Below, one piece after another: positions 33,007 through 46,000 of a DNA stretch of 64,000 bases. This DNA is from Phragmites australis (lineage: Eukaryota > Streptophyta > Magnoliopsida > Poales > Poaceae), in contig NC_084940.1 in assembly GCF_958298935.1 (NCBI RefSeq), positions 22,067,146 through 22,131,145 on the forward strand. The letters run 5' to 3'. Every line of letters begins with the position of its first letter. Position 1 is the first letter of the stretch. A model generated the notes under the pieces. It was not told the origin of the DNA. It made no database searches and saw only the letters and a program-made list of their open reading frames with translations. The position numbers were made by a program, and so were the translations under genes.

Positions 33007-35231
33007 GAGCTTCGCATTCGTTTGTTTCTTCAAAGTTTGCTGCACTTCATAAGTTGCCATCTGTGGTTCTGAAGAAACCTATGCTTGTCCCCTGTGAGAA
33101 ATATTTAGTGTTATCTAGGATGCTCTCGGGTTAAACTCAGTTTAAGTGGGGTAGAGTTTCTAGGGAACTTAGTTATTATGAATTCCAATGGAATAGATGT
33201 CATCCTAAGAATGGATTGGTTAACTGAGCATGAAGGCAATATAGCTTCTGCAGTAGAAAGTTTACCCTAGTCAATCACAAGGGAATCAAGGTAGAGTTTG
33301 AGGCCAAAAGACCCAAATTTGACCCAATGGTATGCAACCCTATCTACCCAGTCAATGGAGGATGTGTCAGTAATATGTGAATACCCAGATGTATTCCTAG
33401 AGGAATTACCTGGTATGCTGCCGGACTGTGACATAGAGTTCATTATTGATCTCTTACCCGGAACAACCCCGATTGCCAAGAGACCTTATAGGATGTCAGT
33501 AATGAACTGGAGTTATTAAAGGAACATATTAGAGAGTTGCAAGAAAGTGGTTTCATCAGACCTAGTTCTTCACCTTAGGGATGCCCAGTCCTATTGTAGA
33601 CAAGAAAGATGAGAGCTAAAGGATGTGTGTCGATTACCATTCTTTGAATGAAATGACCATCAAGAATAAGTATCCGCTACCTAGGATTGATGACTTGTTC
33701 GATCATCTAAGAGGAGCCAAGTATTTCTCTAAGATAGATTTGAGGTTAGGATACTACCAGTTCAAGATCAGGAAGAGAGATATCTAGAAGACCGCCTTTG
33801 TGACAAGGTATGGGCTGTATGAATTCACAGTCATGCCATTTGGACTGACAAATGCCCCGACATACTTCATGAATATGATGAATAACGTGTTCATGGAAGA
33901 ACTGGATATGTTTGTGATAGTGTTCATTGATGATATTCTCATCTACTCAAAGAATGTTGAAGAGCACGAACAACATCTGAGAGTGGTTATGGAAAGGCTA
34001 AGAGCACACCAACTCTATGCCAAATTCAGCAAGTGTGAGTTTTCGCTTCAATAAGTGGCATTTCTTGGACATGTTCTAACAGCTGAAGGTGTGTCAGTGG
34101 ACCCTTCAAAAGTTGAAGCAGTGGTTGATTGGATTCAACCAATCAATATCACGGAAATTAGAAGCTTCTTTGGATTGATGGGTTATTACCGCAAGTTTAT
34201 TGAGGGATTTTCAAAGTTTGCTAGGCCAATGACCAAGCTCCTCTAGAAAGATGTCAAGTTTGAATGGGATGAACCTTGTGAGAAGAGTTTTCAAGAACTT
34301 AAGAAGAGTCTGACTACCGCCCCAATGCTAAAGTTGCTAGATATCCAGAGGGACTTTGTGGTATATTGTGATGCATCACGTCAAGGTTTAGGCTATGTAC
34401 TAATGCAAGAAGGTAAGGTTGTCGCTTATGCATCTAGGCAACTAAAGGACCATGAACAAAATTACCCAACTCATGATCTGGAGTTAGCGGCAGTTGTACA
34501 TGTACTTAAGATATGGAGACATTATCCTCTTAGAAATAAGTGCGAGATCTTTATGGATCACAAGATCCTGAAGTATATTTTCACCCAATCAAAATTGAAT
34601 CTGAGGCAACAAAGGTGGTTAGAGTTGATAAAGGATTACAATATGAGTATCCAATATCACCCAGACAAGGCCAATGTTGTGGCAGATGCCCTTAGCAAGA
34701 TAGTTTATTACAATAATCTACAAGTCCAAGAGTTAGTGCCATAACTGTTCATGGAAATACAATAATTGAATCTACACATAACGCAAGGACAAGCTCACAC
34801 TCTAGTGGTACATCCAACATTGGAGGATAAAATTTGTGAGGCCCAGTCAGAAGATGAGGAGATTCTAGAAGTCAACAAGAACCTTGGATTAGATAAGGCA
34901 CTAGGGTTCAAAATAGATCCACAAGGAATTGCATAGTACAAGGATCGGTTATTTGTGCCAGCTGGGAAAAATCTTAGGGAGTTCATCATGGATGAAGCCC
35001 ATAACTCCCCTTTATTCTATTCATCTGAGATGTACCAAGATGTTCACATATCTGAGAACCAAATATTGGTGGATAGGAATGAAGTTTGACATAGCAGGGT
35101 TTGTCACTCGATGTTACACCTATCAAAGGGTCAAGACAGAGCACTAAAGACAAGCAGGACTGCTGCAACCATTGCAGATCCCAACTTGAAAGTGGGATGA
35201 AACCGGTATGGATTTCATAGTCGGGTTACCC
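33007..35231 (+). pseudogene. pol: G1 pol: protease remnant, RT, RNase H, integrase start
   Basis: Polyprotein for reverse transcription and integration. The protease region (33007-33300) is too decayed to show a DSG-type motif. The RT entry is visible at 33358-33520 (ICEYPDVFLEELPG). The RT core at 33740-34060 has [18 protein letters not shown] and FIDDILIYS near 33923. A TAA at about 34052 precedes AFLGHV and the connection domain. RNase H at 34325-34744 has [13 protein letters not shown] and [10 protein letters not shown]...[14 protein letters not shown]. The integrase N-terminal zinc-binding region starts after 34940. The frame has over ten stops or shifts and is cut at 35231 by Sirevirus B. 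Confidence 0.88.
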
Positions 35232-37769
35232 TGAAAGTGCATCTAGCCCTTAAGTGTGGTTTTAGTAATTAATGACAATACCTATGGACTAATAATGTTG
35301 TTGAGAATTATTGGTAGATTATTCCATAGGTGATGCATGGAGGAGAGATATGCATCAAGATGAATGAGCTCTAAGTGATAATCGGGTAAGTGATGACAAT
35401 ACCTATAGACTAACAATTATGTTGAGAATTGTTTTTAGGATTATTCTATACGATGCATAAGAAATGAAACACGGATTCGTTGAACAATGCCGTGAGATCA
35501 AAAGAAATGCATCGTTGTCATTGAGCTCTTAGTGGTGCTCATGAGATGAATGAAAAGCTCAAGAAAATTGATAACAAGCATGAAGGCTAAGTTACTTGTG
35601 GAAATCAAGTAACTAAAGGTATGAGATTGTCAATTAGGTTTTATGGAATAACCCATGTGCTTTGTGCTCGAGAGTAAGTTAGGGATAGATTCCTTAATAT
35701 GATATGAGTTGAATTGAGATATTCAATATGCCAAGTTGCAAGAAGTAAGATGAAGATAATATTAATGAACAACTTGTGGCTTGATGCTTACGGTTCATAC
35801 CTAAGTGGTGAACTGGATGAAGATGATGTGAAAAGAGAAATCTTCCATGCTTGGTGCATGAGGAGCAATTAAGTGAACTTCATCAAGCTTTCGGAAGATC
35901 AAGTAAAGATCAAAATGGAAGCGAGGATGATCATCATCATCAAGAGAAGATGAGTTGATGATGAGCCTTGAAGAGCTATGAGAAGCATCGTGGCTTGGAT
36001 GATATGTTCATCAAGTTCGACGGGATTGCTCAAGGCAAAGGAATAATTAGAATATGTTTTTTAGTTTTGCTGATCTCAAGAAGTTTGGTTGGAGACCGTG
36101 TTATAGGATCGATAGACATACTATCAAGAGAGACTGCCAAAAATGTTGCTCGATTGTTGTGTCAAATTCTCAAACCATATGCTTAGTGCGGGATGGGTTT
36201 GTGTTGAGAGTTCGCTTTAGGAGTCAAGAGTATCTAAAAGGTGTTTTAGATCTAACCCTTTGTGTTGTTGGCCTTAGTAGCAATAAGTGGTTGTAGCCAA
36301 TCATTAATGGTGTTTGGCATATTCCATATGGTTCCTAGTTTAATCTTGGGGGATTAAGCTTTGGACAATAGATGGAAGTGTTTGAATCTATTTTCAGAGT
36401 GTTCTAGTTTTTATCAAATGTTTTTGAGATCATGAATTCAGTATGGATGCGTAGCCCTCTGAATAAGCTTTTCGTAGAGTCTGAAATCGTCAAAATCGGA
36501 CTTTGAAATAAAAAATTATCACCATTTTCAGAGTGTCAGCTGTGCTGAAATCGGAAGATATGTAAGGTCGGAAATTCTGATGTTTTAGAAATCCGGGGCT
36601 CTCGGTTTGCTAATTAGTTTATAATAGGAAGTTCCGATATTTTTCTCTGTCCGATCTAAAATGGATTGTCCGATATCCTCAAATCCTTAGGTTCTCGGTT
36701 GGGGTTGTTGCTAATCGGAAGTTCCGATCTAAGCATCGGAAGTTCCGATGTGTGCTGGTAAAAGGCTGTAACGGCTAGCTTCTGACCATTGGGATTCTTG
36801 GGATCTGAAGTTCTGATCGGGGGATCGGAAGTTTCGATCAGTACAGAATTTGCCAAATGGCTAGTTTTTCAGAATTAGCCTCATTTCGTGGGGCCGGTTG
36901 CTTACAGAGCTTTGTGCTACTTGTGTGAGGTGTTTGAACTTGGTGTTCCACCTTTTAGTGCTCCCCTTCCCTCTCTATCAAGATTTGGTGAGATTCAAGC
37001 CTTTGTGGCTTAGTGAATAGAGGGAGAGAGGTGTGAAGGGTGTGGTGCTTTGGTAGCCCATGGTTGTCGCATTAGTTGCATGTGTTTAGCACTTGGCGTT
37101 GATCGTGCATAAGTTCAAGAGTTTGTTACTCTTGGAAACCACCGTCTCCTAGATAGCTTGGTGGTGGATTGTCGGTGATCTGCTCAAGTGAAGATTATGA
37201 GGAGGCCCGGAAGTGGTTGCGGAGCTCACCATCTTCGGAGTCGAGGAAGAGTTGGCCATAATGGAGGTGAGGAGTGCATGTGTGCAACCTCGTGATGAAA
37301 ATGGTTGAAAAAGACCCGGCTCAAGTGTGACCGAGCTTCCTCAACAGAGACGTAGGATAACGGTGGATATCCGAACTTCGGTAACAAATCATTTATCTCC
37401 ATATTTCCTTACTCTTGTGCATTACTTTGATTATGAAATATGTTGTTTTGAACTGAATGGAACTTCCGATTTTAGGAATCAGAACATCCGATGAACAGTA
37501 AAATTGGAACTTCTAATAAACAATAATTTCAGAATTTCAAATTAGAGTTATCTTCCTAGATTTGGATAATCTTTTTCACACCCTAGGATTGTAACATTCA
37601 CATTTGTTTAGGGTGATTGTGCACTAGTTGAGCCTATCATATTTAGTTTTTTCACTTATGAAAAATCCATTAGTTCATTTTCGCTGTAAGTTAGGCCAAA
37701 CAGTAAAAGGGGTAAAGTTTTGTTAAAATACCATTTCACTCCCCTCTAGGCGATATTATTGTCCTTTCA
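35232..37769 (+). mobile_element. Sirevirus B 5' LTR (2.54 kb)
   Basis: Starts TGAAAGTGCATC and ends ATTGTCCTTTCA next to a PBS. The first ~250 bp contain a diverged direct duplication (about 35256-35345 and 35385-35460, both with GACAATACCTATGGACTAA-like words). A palindrome cluster lies at 36640-36845. No genes. Confidence 0.82.
36640..36845 (+). repeat. ATCGGAAGTTCCGAT palindrome cluster
   Basis: Perfect copies near 36714 and 36735 and several decayed ones (GATCTGAAGTTCTGATC, ATCGGAAGTTTCGATCAG), at roughly 20-45-bp spacing. Position and repetition mirror the CACCGGA-type palindromes of other Sirevirus LTRs but the word is different. Possible factor-binding or folding array. Confidence 0.7.
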
Positions 37770-37771
37770 AT

Positions 37772-37784
37772 TTATATCAGAGCC
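37772..37784 (+). promoter_or_regulatory. Sirevirus B primer binding site
   Basis: TTATATCAGAGCC, three bases after the LTR, matches TGGTATCAGAGC with two changes (initiator-Met tRNA). Confidence 0.65.
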
Positions 37785-37799
37785 AAGTCTCTCTTTTTA

Positions 37800-40190
37800 G
37801 GGCTTTACCGCCTAGAGAGTAAAGATATCGACTATTGGATTAGTGCATATAGATCCACTCCTATTAGATGGTTCTAATTATTTTGAGTGGAGTACTCGCT
37901 TGCTTACTATTTTTAGGACTTTGGGTCCTCAAATGGAGCGATATGTAGATGTGAGCTTCTCCTAATAATAAATTCATATCATTTGATGAGGAAGAGAAAT
38001 GCATACATCTCAATGCTCAAGCTACTAATACTTTATTTAATGTTTTAAGCGAAGATGTATTTGACATGATCATACCGCTTGAGGATACTCATCTCATTTA
38101 GACAACGGTTAAACAAAGATATGATAAGCCTAAATGGGATGAAGAGGTTTATCTTCCGAAGATATCATTTGGAGAGAGCTCTACTTCATCAACATATCAT
38201 GAGGAGCACCAAATGACTTTCTCCTTTGTCCAAGAGGATTTCACTTTGTTATCTTCCTCACCAACATACAAATCCGAGCAAGGTAATAAAATGATGAGTA
38301 TGATGAGTAGGTGTCCAACTCTCTCTTTGGACTCCAACTACAACACTAGTAATGAAAATTCCATATCCCCTTGTTGTTAACCCTTGCATATCATTTAGTG
38401 CAAAAATGCTTATTTATTATGATGATATGGTTCTTTTTCCTCATAATGATGCATCTATTTCTACTAGTACTTGTGAGACTAACATTTTGAAGGAAATAGA
38501 AGATTATGAGAGACAAAGCTTAGGTGGAGAGGCCACAAAGAAAATCAAGAAGAATACTCCACCTAGGAGAAGATCAAGGACAAACAAGATGTGCTATACA
38601 TGTCATCAATATGGACATTTTAACATCAATTGTCTTCAACTTAGAAGTGAAGCATCCACTTCCTCAAGATACTCATCCCCTCACTCCAATGCACAAATAT
38701 GCCTTATGGCAAAAGGAAAAAAGAAAGCGGTAAGTGAGGCTGATCTTGATAATGCTAGTAGTGATTCTAGTAATAGTGATGAGCTTGGGTTTGATCTATT
38801 TAGCAAAAATGGCATGCCTAAAATGATCAAACTAATGAGCATAATAAAAGGCCAGGAGGAAAACCTCGAGAGGCAAGAGGAATACCTTATAGAGAAAATT
38901 GAAGAGCTTAAGGCCTTAAATAGGAAGCATGAAAAGCTTATAGAGTCTCATAGTTCTTTATCCGATCTTTATGAGAATCTTAAAATTAAACATGTTTTTC
39001 TAATTGATAAATTAGATGCTATACCTCTAGTGGATTTAGAAATACCATATCCTAATTGTAATGCTTTATCTAAGGACAACTCCACTATTTCTCCTATTGC
39101 TGATGCTTATGTTTCTAACTCTATTTCTCATGTAGCATCTTTGTAGAAAGAAAATGTTGAGCGAATGGATCAACTTGAAATGCTAACTAGTAAGCATGTG
39201 AAACTACAATAAAATCATAATGAGTTTTTGTGCACTCATGAAAATCTTGTAGCTTCTCATACCAAGCTAGAGATAGCTCACGAGAAAATTCTCACCAAGG
39301 TAAAATCATATGAGCCTCGTGTAGACAATAGCACTCATTCTTTGCATAATGTAGATTTAACATGTGCTAGTCCTAAAAATTCATCTGATGTAAATTCTAT
39401 ATCTAATGATGCATTATCCTTTATTCCTTGTTGCTCTAACAAAATTGTCTCCTCTAATTCTATTTCTGAAACTAACCTTGTATAGGTATCTAAGGAGCTT
39501 AAAGACCAAGTCAATTCTTTGAAAAAAGATTTGACTTGGTGCTTCAAAGGGAGGACTACTCTTGATGAGATGCTAGTTGATCAAAGGCATCCAAAGGATA
39601 AAAGTGGACTTGGATTCAATTCCAACAACCAAAAAAGCTCAATAATGCCAAAAAGAAGGGCCAAGGTCAAAGGAAGATCACCGCACTCATCACTTGCTTC
39701 AAGTTCAAGAAAGAGGGTCACCATGTTCAAGATTGCCCTTTGTAGAATAAGAAGAGATCCTTGATCAAGGAACAACAAGACAAAAGGTCTATGAAGTAAG
39801 AAGCTCATTCATCATCAAGAGATCAAGGAAGTTCTCATCAAGATGATAAACTACAAAAGAAGAGGCCCCAAGCTATTTCAAGATCACAGAAGCAAAGGGG
39901 TCAAACAAATGGTTATCAAGGTAAGAAGTCTCAAGTGAAGAGGCTAGGCGGGAAAATATGCTACACATGCCGTAAGAATGGACATTTATCTTTATCATGT
40001 CCCTAAGGTACTCATTCTAAGCCTCCCATTGTCAATAAAAAGTATTCACTTAGAAATGATGAAATTGGCAATGTGTTTGCCAAATTAATTGGTACTCAAT
40101 GTAGCTTAAAGAATAAAAAGGCAATTTGGGTTACCAAGCCTAATGTGACTAATGTCTTAGGACCTAACAATGTTGGGTAACAAAAATCTA
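37800..40190 (+). pseudogene. gag: Sirevirus B gag, broken, two zinc knuckles
   Basis: Copia gag. The N-terminal part has DGSNYFEWSTRLLTIFRTLG (about 37868), followed by stops. The best open part is 38352-39143. It carries a first CCHC knuckle (CYTCHQYGHFNINC, 38591-38633), an Asp/Ser-rich acidic stretch and a coiled coil (Glu/Lys/Leu heptads, about 38830-38990). A second CCHC knuckle (CYTCRKNGHLSLSC, about 39963-40002) is followed by the terminal motif IWVTKPNVTNVLGPN. Two knuckles and a long coiled-coil gag fit Sireviruses. Several stops (39146, 39211, 39483, 39764) and frame changes make it inactive. Confidence 0.8.
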
Positions 40191-40518
40191 AAAATTGATC
40201 AATAGGTGAATTGAACGGCATTGGAGACTTGGCAAATTGCTTGAATATTTATCTAATTGATTAAAGAGCCAAGTTATATGAAATTATAATTATTATCTAT
40301 CCAATGCCACTCTATGAAGGTAAATTTCTATCATAATGTTTTAAATTCATATTATTCATCATTGTGTTAGATTCATTGCTCTACACAATTTCCGATCTTG
40401 GGCACAAAACACTTACCAGGACTACCGGGATGATATTCTGGTTAATCATTGAGGTTGTGATTATGAATAATGATCCTCCCGGTGATTAATTAGAATATTA
40501 TTTGGACGGTTCCTCACA
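40191..40518. other. Remnant between Sirevirus B gag and element D
   Basis: AT-rich. The start may be decayed pol leader; the remainder (with ACTACCGGGATGATATTC) is unassigned. The deletion breakpoint that removed B pol and the 5' 2.2 kb of D's LTR is at 40518/40519. Confidence 0.4.
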
Positions 40519-42630
40519 TGCAATCTCGCCAAAGTTCCAACCGATCGATCTCCTTCTCAAGTGAAGCCCTATCCAAACCATCTCTGCAGAACCTTGTTCC
40601 AGAAAGTATGAATAATTCTATTCAAACCATTTCTTGTATATCACAGCCAATCTCCGAGAACGCGCATGTCTTCTTCGCTGTGTCTGTGCGTGGTCACCAC
40701 CGAACCTGGGAGCGTTCGTCGCTGTTCTGCTACTACTTCAGAACTCCTCTGCCAAGACCAACCATAAAACCGAGCTGACCTTCTCGCATTCTACTCAATT
40801 TGTTGAAACTCACTGCTGCCAACGTCGACATCAGTGACCGCCATAGCCGTCGTCCATGTCCTCCATCGCCAGCGATGTAGAGAGCCCACCACCGACCATC
40901 GCCTTGTTCCACTCTATTCCAATTGTTAGTTAGGGTTTTCCTTCATCAAATAATTGGTCAAGAATATTTTCAGGTAATATTCTAGCTCATTTTTCTTCAA
41001 CCCTAATTTAATCTTCCGAGAACCTGTTCTCCTTTGTCTGAACTCTGATTTGAGCGGTTCTTGCACTCAAATTCTTCTAAAACCGTATCCTATCCAACCA
41101 TAATGTTTTTATGATGTGTTGTCTCTATTAGGTGTATTGTTTTTTAGTTGTTTTGCACTTTCTCTTTTATCAGTAGATCTTGTGAGCAGAATATGGCGTT
41201 TATAGAGATTCGATGAGCTACAAGGTCGAGACTTCAATATATGCCAGAACCGAGTTTATGAAGATAACTGAGCAGTAGCCAGGCAAGTGTCATTGCTCAT
41301 TTTGCACCTATTTTAGGATTTATATGTTCGATGTTTATCCTTCTTGCATGCTTGTCTAAAATTGGAAACTTATGATTAGGGTTTACTAGTAATTGTTTGA
41401 TTATCCTTGTCGTCGTTGAAAGAGTCATGGGAATAAGGGTAGATATGCTAGTCGCTGTCATGGTTGGTTTATGAGTTAAACTTGATTAATGTCTATGCAA
41501 CATGATCGGGAGTGGTAATCTTTTGTAGCAACATGGTATAGAGATCCTAACTGGATAGTTGGTTTGAGCTGGTGCTGCACAGCATGTTTGTGGTTGTTCC
41601 TGTGTAGGATCCTAAGGATCGGTTCTTGAACATGTAACCAAGCTAAAACCACAATCATCCATGGGGCCTATATGGGTACGACCTGACCAATTAATTAGCT
41701 ACCCTCTGGTTCTGTGAGCACCATTTGGACGGTTGAGTGGCACAAGAGGGGGCTTCTACAACGATGTAATCGTCTACTTGCGGTGAAACCTCAGTGGGTG
41801 CTTACAGGTCAGTGGGAGCTTTGTAAAGGCTTTGTAGTGATCTTCTAGCGCACACCTCAGGAGTGTGTAAGTGCCTGATCAGCATGACAACATGGAGACT
41901 GTCACCTCATAATGCGGATGATGAAATCACGACCCAAGGGGAAAGATGGGTAAACTCTACAGAGTATAAATCTGATCGATCAGCCGTGCTCATGGTCAAG
42001 AGCGGCTTAGACTTCTTCTGGATTAGTTGGTATCAGGGTTTTGGTGTGGATGTTTGGGTAGACAGGTAATGGGATTACCTGGTGAGTTATGATAGTCGGA
42101 TATGAAATATCTGGTGAGTTTGGTAGTCGGATAGGATCCGATGAGCTGTTCCTCTTGTTTAGTTGTGTCCTCACACTAAGTAAATAGGATACCTGTTGTT
42201 AGAGGCATAGGCTAAGGTTGCTTAGTGCAGTTAACCAGTGTCTAACCATTTCTTGACTTAAGCCCTCATGTCATACTTTCCTACACTTACGGAGTACGAT
42301 ATGTACTCACACTTGCTGTTTCCAATAATAAATACTGCTTAGTGGGAGAAGTCTATGTGGTGATCAAGGAAGCTGAAGGCTATGAAGACGGAGCATTCCG
42401 CGTCGCGTTGCCCCCAGTCGATTGCCTGTGGTGTGCCCTGAAGCTTTCATTGGAGTTTCCTCTTGATCTTCCGCTGTTGTTTAAAAACTTTGGTAACCTT
42501 TTCAATAAAGTTGTTTTGTTCGATATAGAACTGTATATCACTTATTATGTCACCGCATGTATGATGAAACTGATCCTGGGATACATGTGGAATGCACCTG
42601 GTTATTCTTTTGAAAAAACCGGGCATGACA
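40519..42630 (+). mobile_element. Element D 5' LTR, 5'-truncated
   Basis: Matches 45170-46785 from TGCAATCTCGC onwards and ends CGGGCATGACA. It is 496 bp longer than the matching part of the 3' LTR because of one indel (about 41536-42032), flanked by GGTAT on both sides. The first 2.16 kb of the LTR are missing. Confidence 0.8.
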
Positions 42631-42632
42631 AG

Positions 42633-42644
42633 TGGTATCAAAGC
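42633..42644 (+). promoter_or_regulatory. Element D primer binding site
   Basis: TGGTATCAAAGC, two bases after the LTR, matches the initiator-Met tRNA PBS with one substitution. Confidence 0.75.
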
Positions 42645-42989
42645 TATATGTTGACTGTAGGGACGTGGCCTTAGTTAGAATGGATGTTTGGAACCCCTGC
42701 TCCTGAAGATGAGGGTTCGTCACTGAAGATGAAGGTTTGTCGCTGAAGATAAAGGTTTGATGCTAAAGATTCTCCTAAACAACTAATATACACCACTCAC
42801 TTAGGTGTCCTTTTGATTAGTGAGTGAAAAAGTCATCCTTGTGTACAACGCAATAGTAAACATTGAGTGGTGTTTTCTACAAATAAGAAAAAATCAAATT
42901 TTTAATAGGGTAGCTGATCGCAAGACAAACCCTAAGGCCCCATGCTCCTCCTCCTAATCTCTCTAGTCCACTCAAATCTCGGGGCAAGA

Positions 42990-43010
42990 TTTCTTTTAAC
43001 CGGGGTAGTT
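42990..43010 (+). promoter_or_regulatory. Element D polypurine tract
   Basis: TTTTAACCGGGGTAGTT just before the 3' LTR, preceded by GGGGCAAGATTTC, corresponds to the usual Tekay-type 3' end of the interior. Confidence 0.6.
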
Positions 43011-46000
43011 TGTCACACCCTAAAATTCCGATTTTGGGTTGTGAGCATTCTAAAATAATAAAATAACATTTTTCCAGAAATTTGAAAGCTTTTCAAATAA
43101 ATTTTAGAGTTTAAAAAGGATTTTTTTTTTGTGTGATGAAAAAATATATTTATAAAATATTAGAATAGGTTAAGGAATTTCAAGGTTGGATAAATCCTTG
43201 CTCCCTTTTCCCAATATTAGCCAAGATCCCTATATTAATTTCTTCTATTTTATATCTTGTCACCATTCCTCCAAAGGTCTGAAGTTCCTTATCTTTATTT
43301 CTTCCTATTTCTTTCCCAAACCAAAGATGACCCAAGCTGCCCTGTCCCTTCTTCTATCTCCAGATCGAGAGGAGGACATGAACAAAGCCATTCGCCTTCC
43401 CGACTCCATGGCTGCACATAGGAGCTCCCAAAACTGATGAATTGAATGTGCACCCGTACTGTTTAAATGTTGTTGTCCAAATTCAATCCCCTCATCAATT
43501 CCCTCTTTATTTTCCTCAATTCATGATCAAAACTGCCACTTTAATGGCCATAATGGCAATTGAAGCGGGTTGCCAGTTACTCCTCGTCGCCAGCCTCGTC
43601 TTCTCATGAAGTTTCGGAGTTCAAGACAGTCACAAATGCAAATCTTGACAATACCAAAGTTGTAGGTCTGGTCGAGAGTTTCGATTTGCACCTATGGAAG
43701 TCCCCATTTGGATAATGGATCTAAGAGTTATTACCCTCGAGATAAGTGCTACGCAGTTAAGGCTGAATTCAAACAGTTTTTATTGTGACGCAGTTTTGGA
43801 AATCAAGATGGTGTTTTCAGAAGTTCCAATGAATACTAAAGTTGTACATCTTTTCGAGTACTACACGAAAGATCTGAAAACGTCCAATTTGGAGTTGTAA
43901 TGGCGAAGTTATTGTCCTTGAACCAGAGCCATTCGTTTCATCTTACTGAGCCATTCACTTCATCTTCCACCTCCGGCCTCTTCCTCTTCCCCTTCTTGTC
44001 CAGCATCACCCAGGCTATCAAGAGGAGCTCCACACACTCTCTTTCCCCTTCCCATTACTCCGAAATCATATCCACAGCTGCTGCCCTGCCTGTGAATCGC
44101 TGCCGCCGCCGTTCGCTGCCGTTCCGATGAGTCGTCACCCATGTAGGAGCTGCCCCATCGCCCCACCATTGTCAATGATGTCTCTGCGCTATAGAATGTT
44201 TTCAACACCATTGAGGATCCTATTCCTACCCCTGCTCGCTAGACAGCACCACCGTGCCACCGGTGCCACATGCTGTCACCGCCGGTGCCATCGTCGTCTC
44301 CGTGAATTGTTCTTCATCGATCGTCGCAAGAAGGCGAGGACCTGGACCAGCACCTTCCCCCTCCTCTTTTACCCTGTATGTACGCCGTTTGTGATCCCTA
44401 ACCGAACCCTGAGCCCGGCCAAAGCCATCGCTGCCCCGCTACGGCCGTCGCCATTGCAGACAGCCGCGAGGCCGCCGATTGGGATCGGCGTTCCCCGGTC
44501 GATCTGAGGTCGTATCACCGCGCCCTTTGACCAGAACGTGCCCCTAGATGTGCCACACACCCTCACCAACCTGTTTGGCCATTAGAGCCATGACGTCGCC
44601 AAGATCACAATCGCCGTGCCCATTGCCCTGTTTAGAGTTCTGCGTGTGTAGCGTGGGTTGAGTTCGCATTCCCCGTCGAACTAGCACTCCAATTCATGAG
44701 TCCTTTGGCCGAGACGTGCCCCTTCTAGTCCTCTACATCCTTCCAAAATCGGTGTCCATAGCTACAACAGAGATCCCGTTCTCGACATTGCAATTCCTGC
44801 TGCCCAGTCTCGTACACGTTCTGCGTACCTAGAATGTTAGCCGCGTTCCCCGGTGAACTGGAGCTCTAATCATCGATCCCATTCACTAAGACGTGCCCCT
44901 AGTTATCATCAACTATCCCTAAAAGTAGTTCGGCTAGAAGAGCATCGACGCCAATGGTTTTGTGGTCGCTACACCGCTGCCCCCATGTCTGTGAGGGTTC
45001 TGCGCGTGCACCCGGAATGCATTCGCATTCCTCGTCAATCCAGGAGCTGTTTGGATGCACCGACTGCGTCACTGTGTGTCCTATCACATCTTCTATGCAG
45101 CTACATGAGGGTTCCCTCGCATCTACAGTGGCGCCACCAAGAACGCGATCCTAACTTCCAACGTCGTTGTGCAATCTCGCTAAAGTTCCAACCGATCGAT
45201 CTCCTTCTCAGATGAAGCCTTATCCAAACCATCTTTGCGGAACCGTTGTCCAGAAAATATGAATAATTCTATTCAAACCATTTCTTGTATATCACAGCCA
45301 ATCTTCGAGAATGCGCACATCTTCTTCGTTGTGTCTATGCGCGGTCACCACCAAACCTTGGAGCGTTTGTCGCTGTTTGCCACTACCTCGGAACTCCTGT
45401 ACCAAGACCAACCATAAAACCAAGCTTACCTTCTTGCATTCTACTCAATTTGTTGAAACTCACTGCTGCCGACATCGACGTCAGTGACTGCCACAGCCGT
45501 CGTCCATGTCCTCCATCGCCGGCGATGTCGAGAGCCCACCGCCACCCATCGCCTTGTTCCACTCTATTCCAATTATTAGTTAGGGTTTTCCTTCATCAAA
45601 TAATTGGTCGAGAATATTTCCATGGAATATTCTAGCTCCTTTTTCTTCAATCCTAATTTAATCTTCCGAGAACATGTTCTCCTCCATCTGAACTTTGATT
45701 TGAGTGGTTCTTGCGCCCAAATTCTTCTAAAATCGTATCCTATCCAACCATAGTGTTTTTATGATGTGTTGTCTCTGTTTGGTGTATTATTTCTTAGTTG
45801 TTTTGTGCTTTCTCTTTTTATCGGTAGATCTTGTGAGCAGAATATGGCATTTCTAGAGATTCAATGAGCTACAAGGTCGAGACTTTAAGATATGCTAGAA
45901 CCGAGTTTACGAAGATAACTGAGCAGTTGCCAGGCAAGTGTCCTTACTCATTTTGTACCTATTTTAGGATTTATATGTTAGATGTTTATCCTTCTTGCAT

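Noticed and set aside
43900..45215. ORFs 43900-44130, 44127-44507 and 44853-45215 as host exons.
   Set aside because: They lie wholly within the element D 3' LTR and lack domain motifs; parts recur in the 5' LTR copy.
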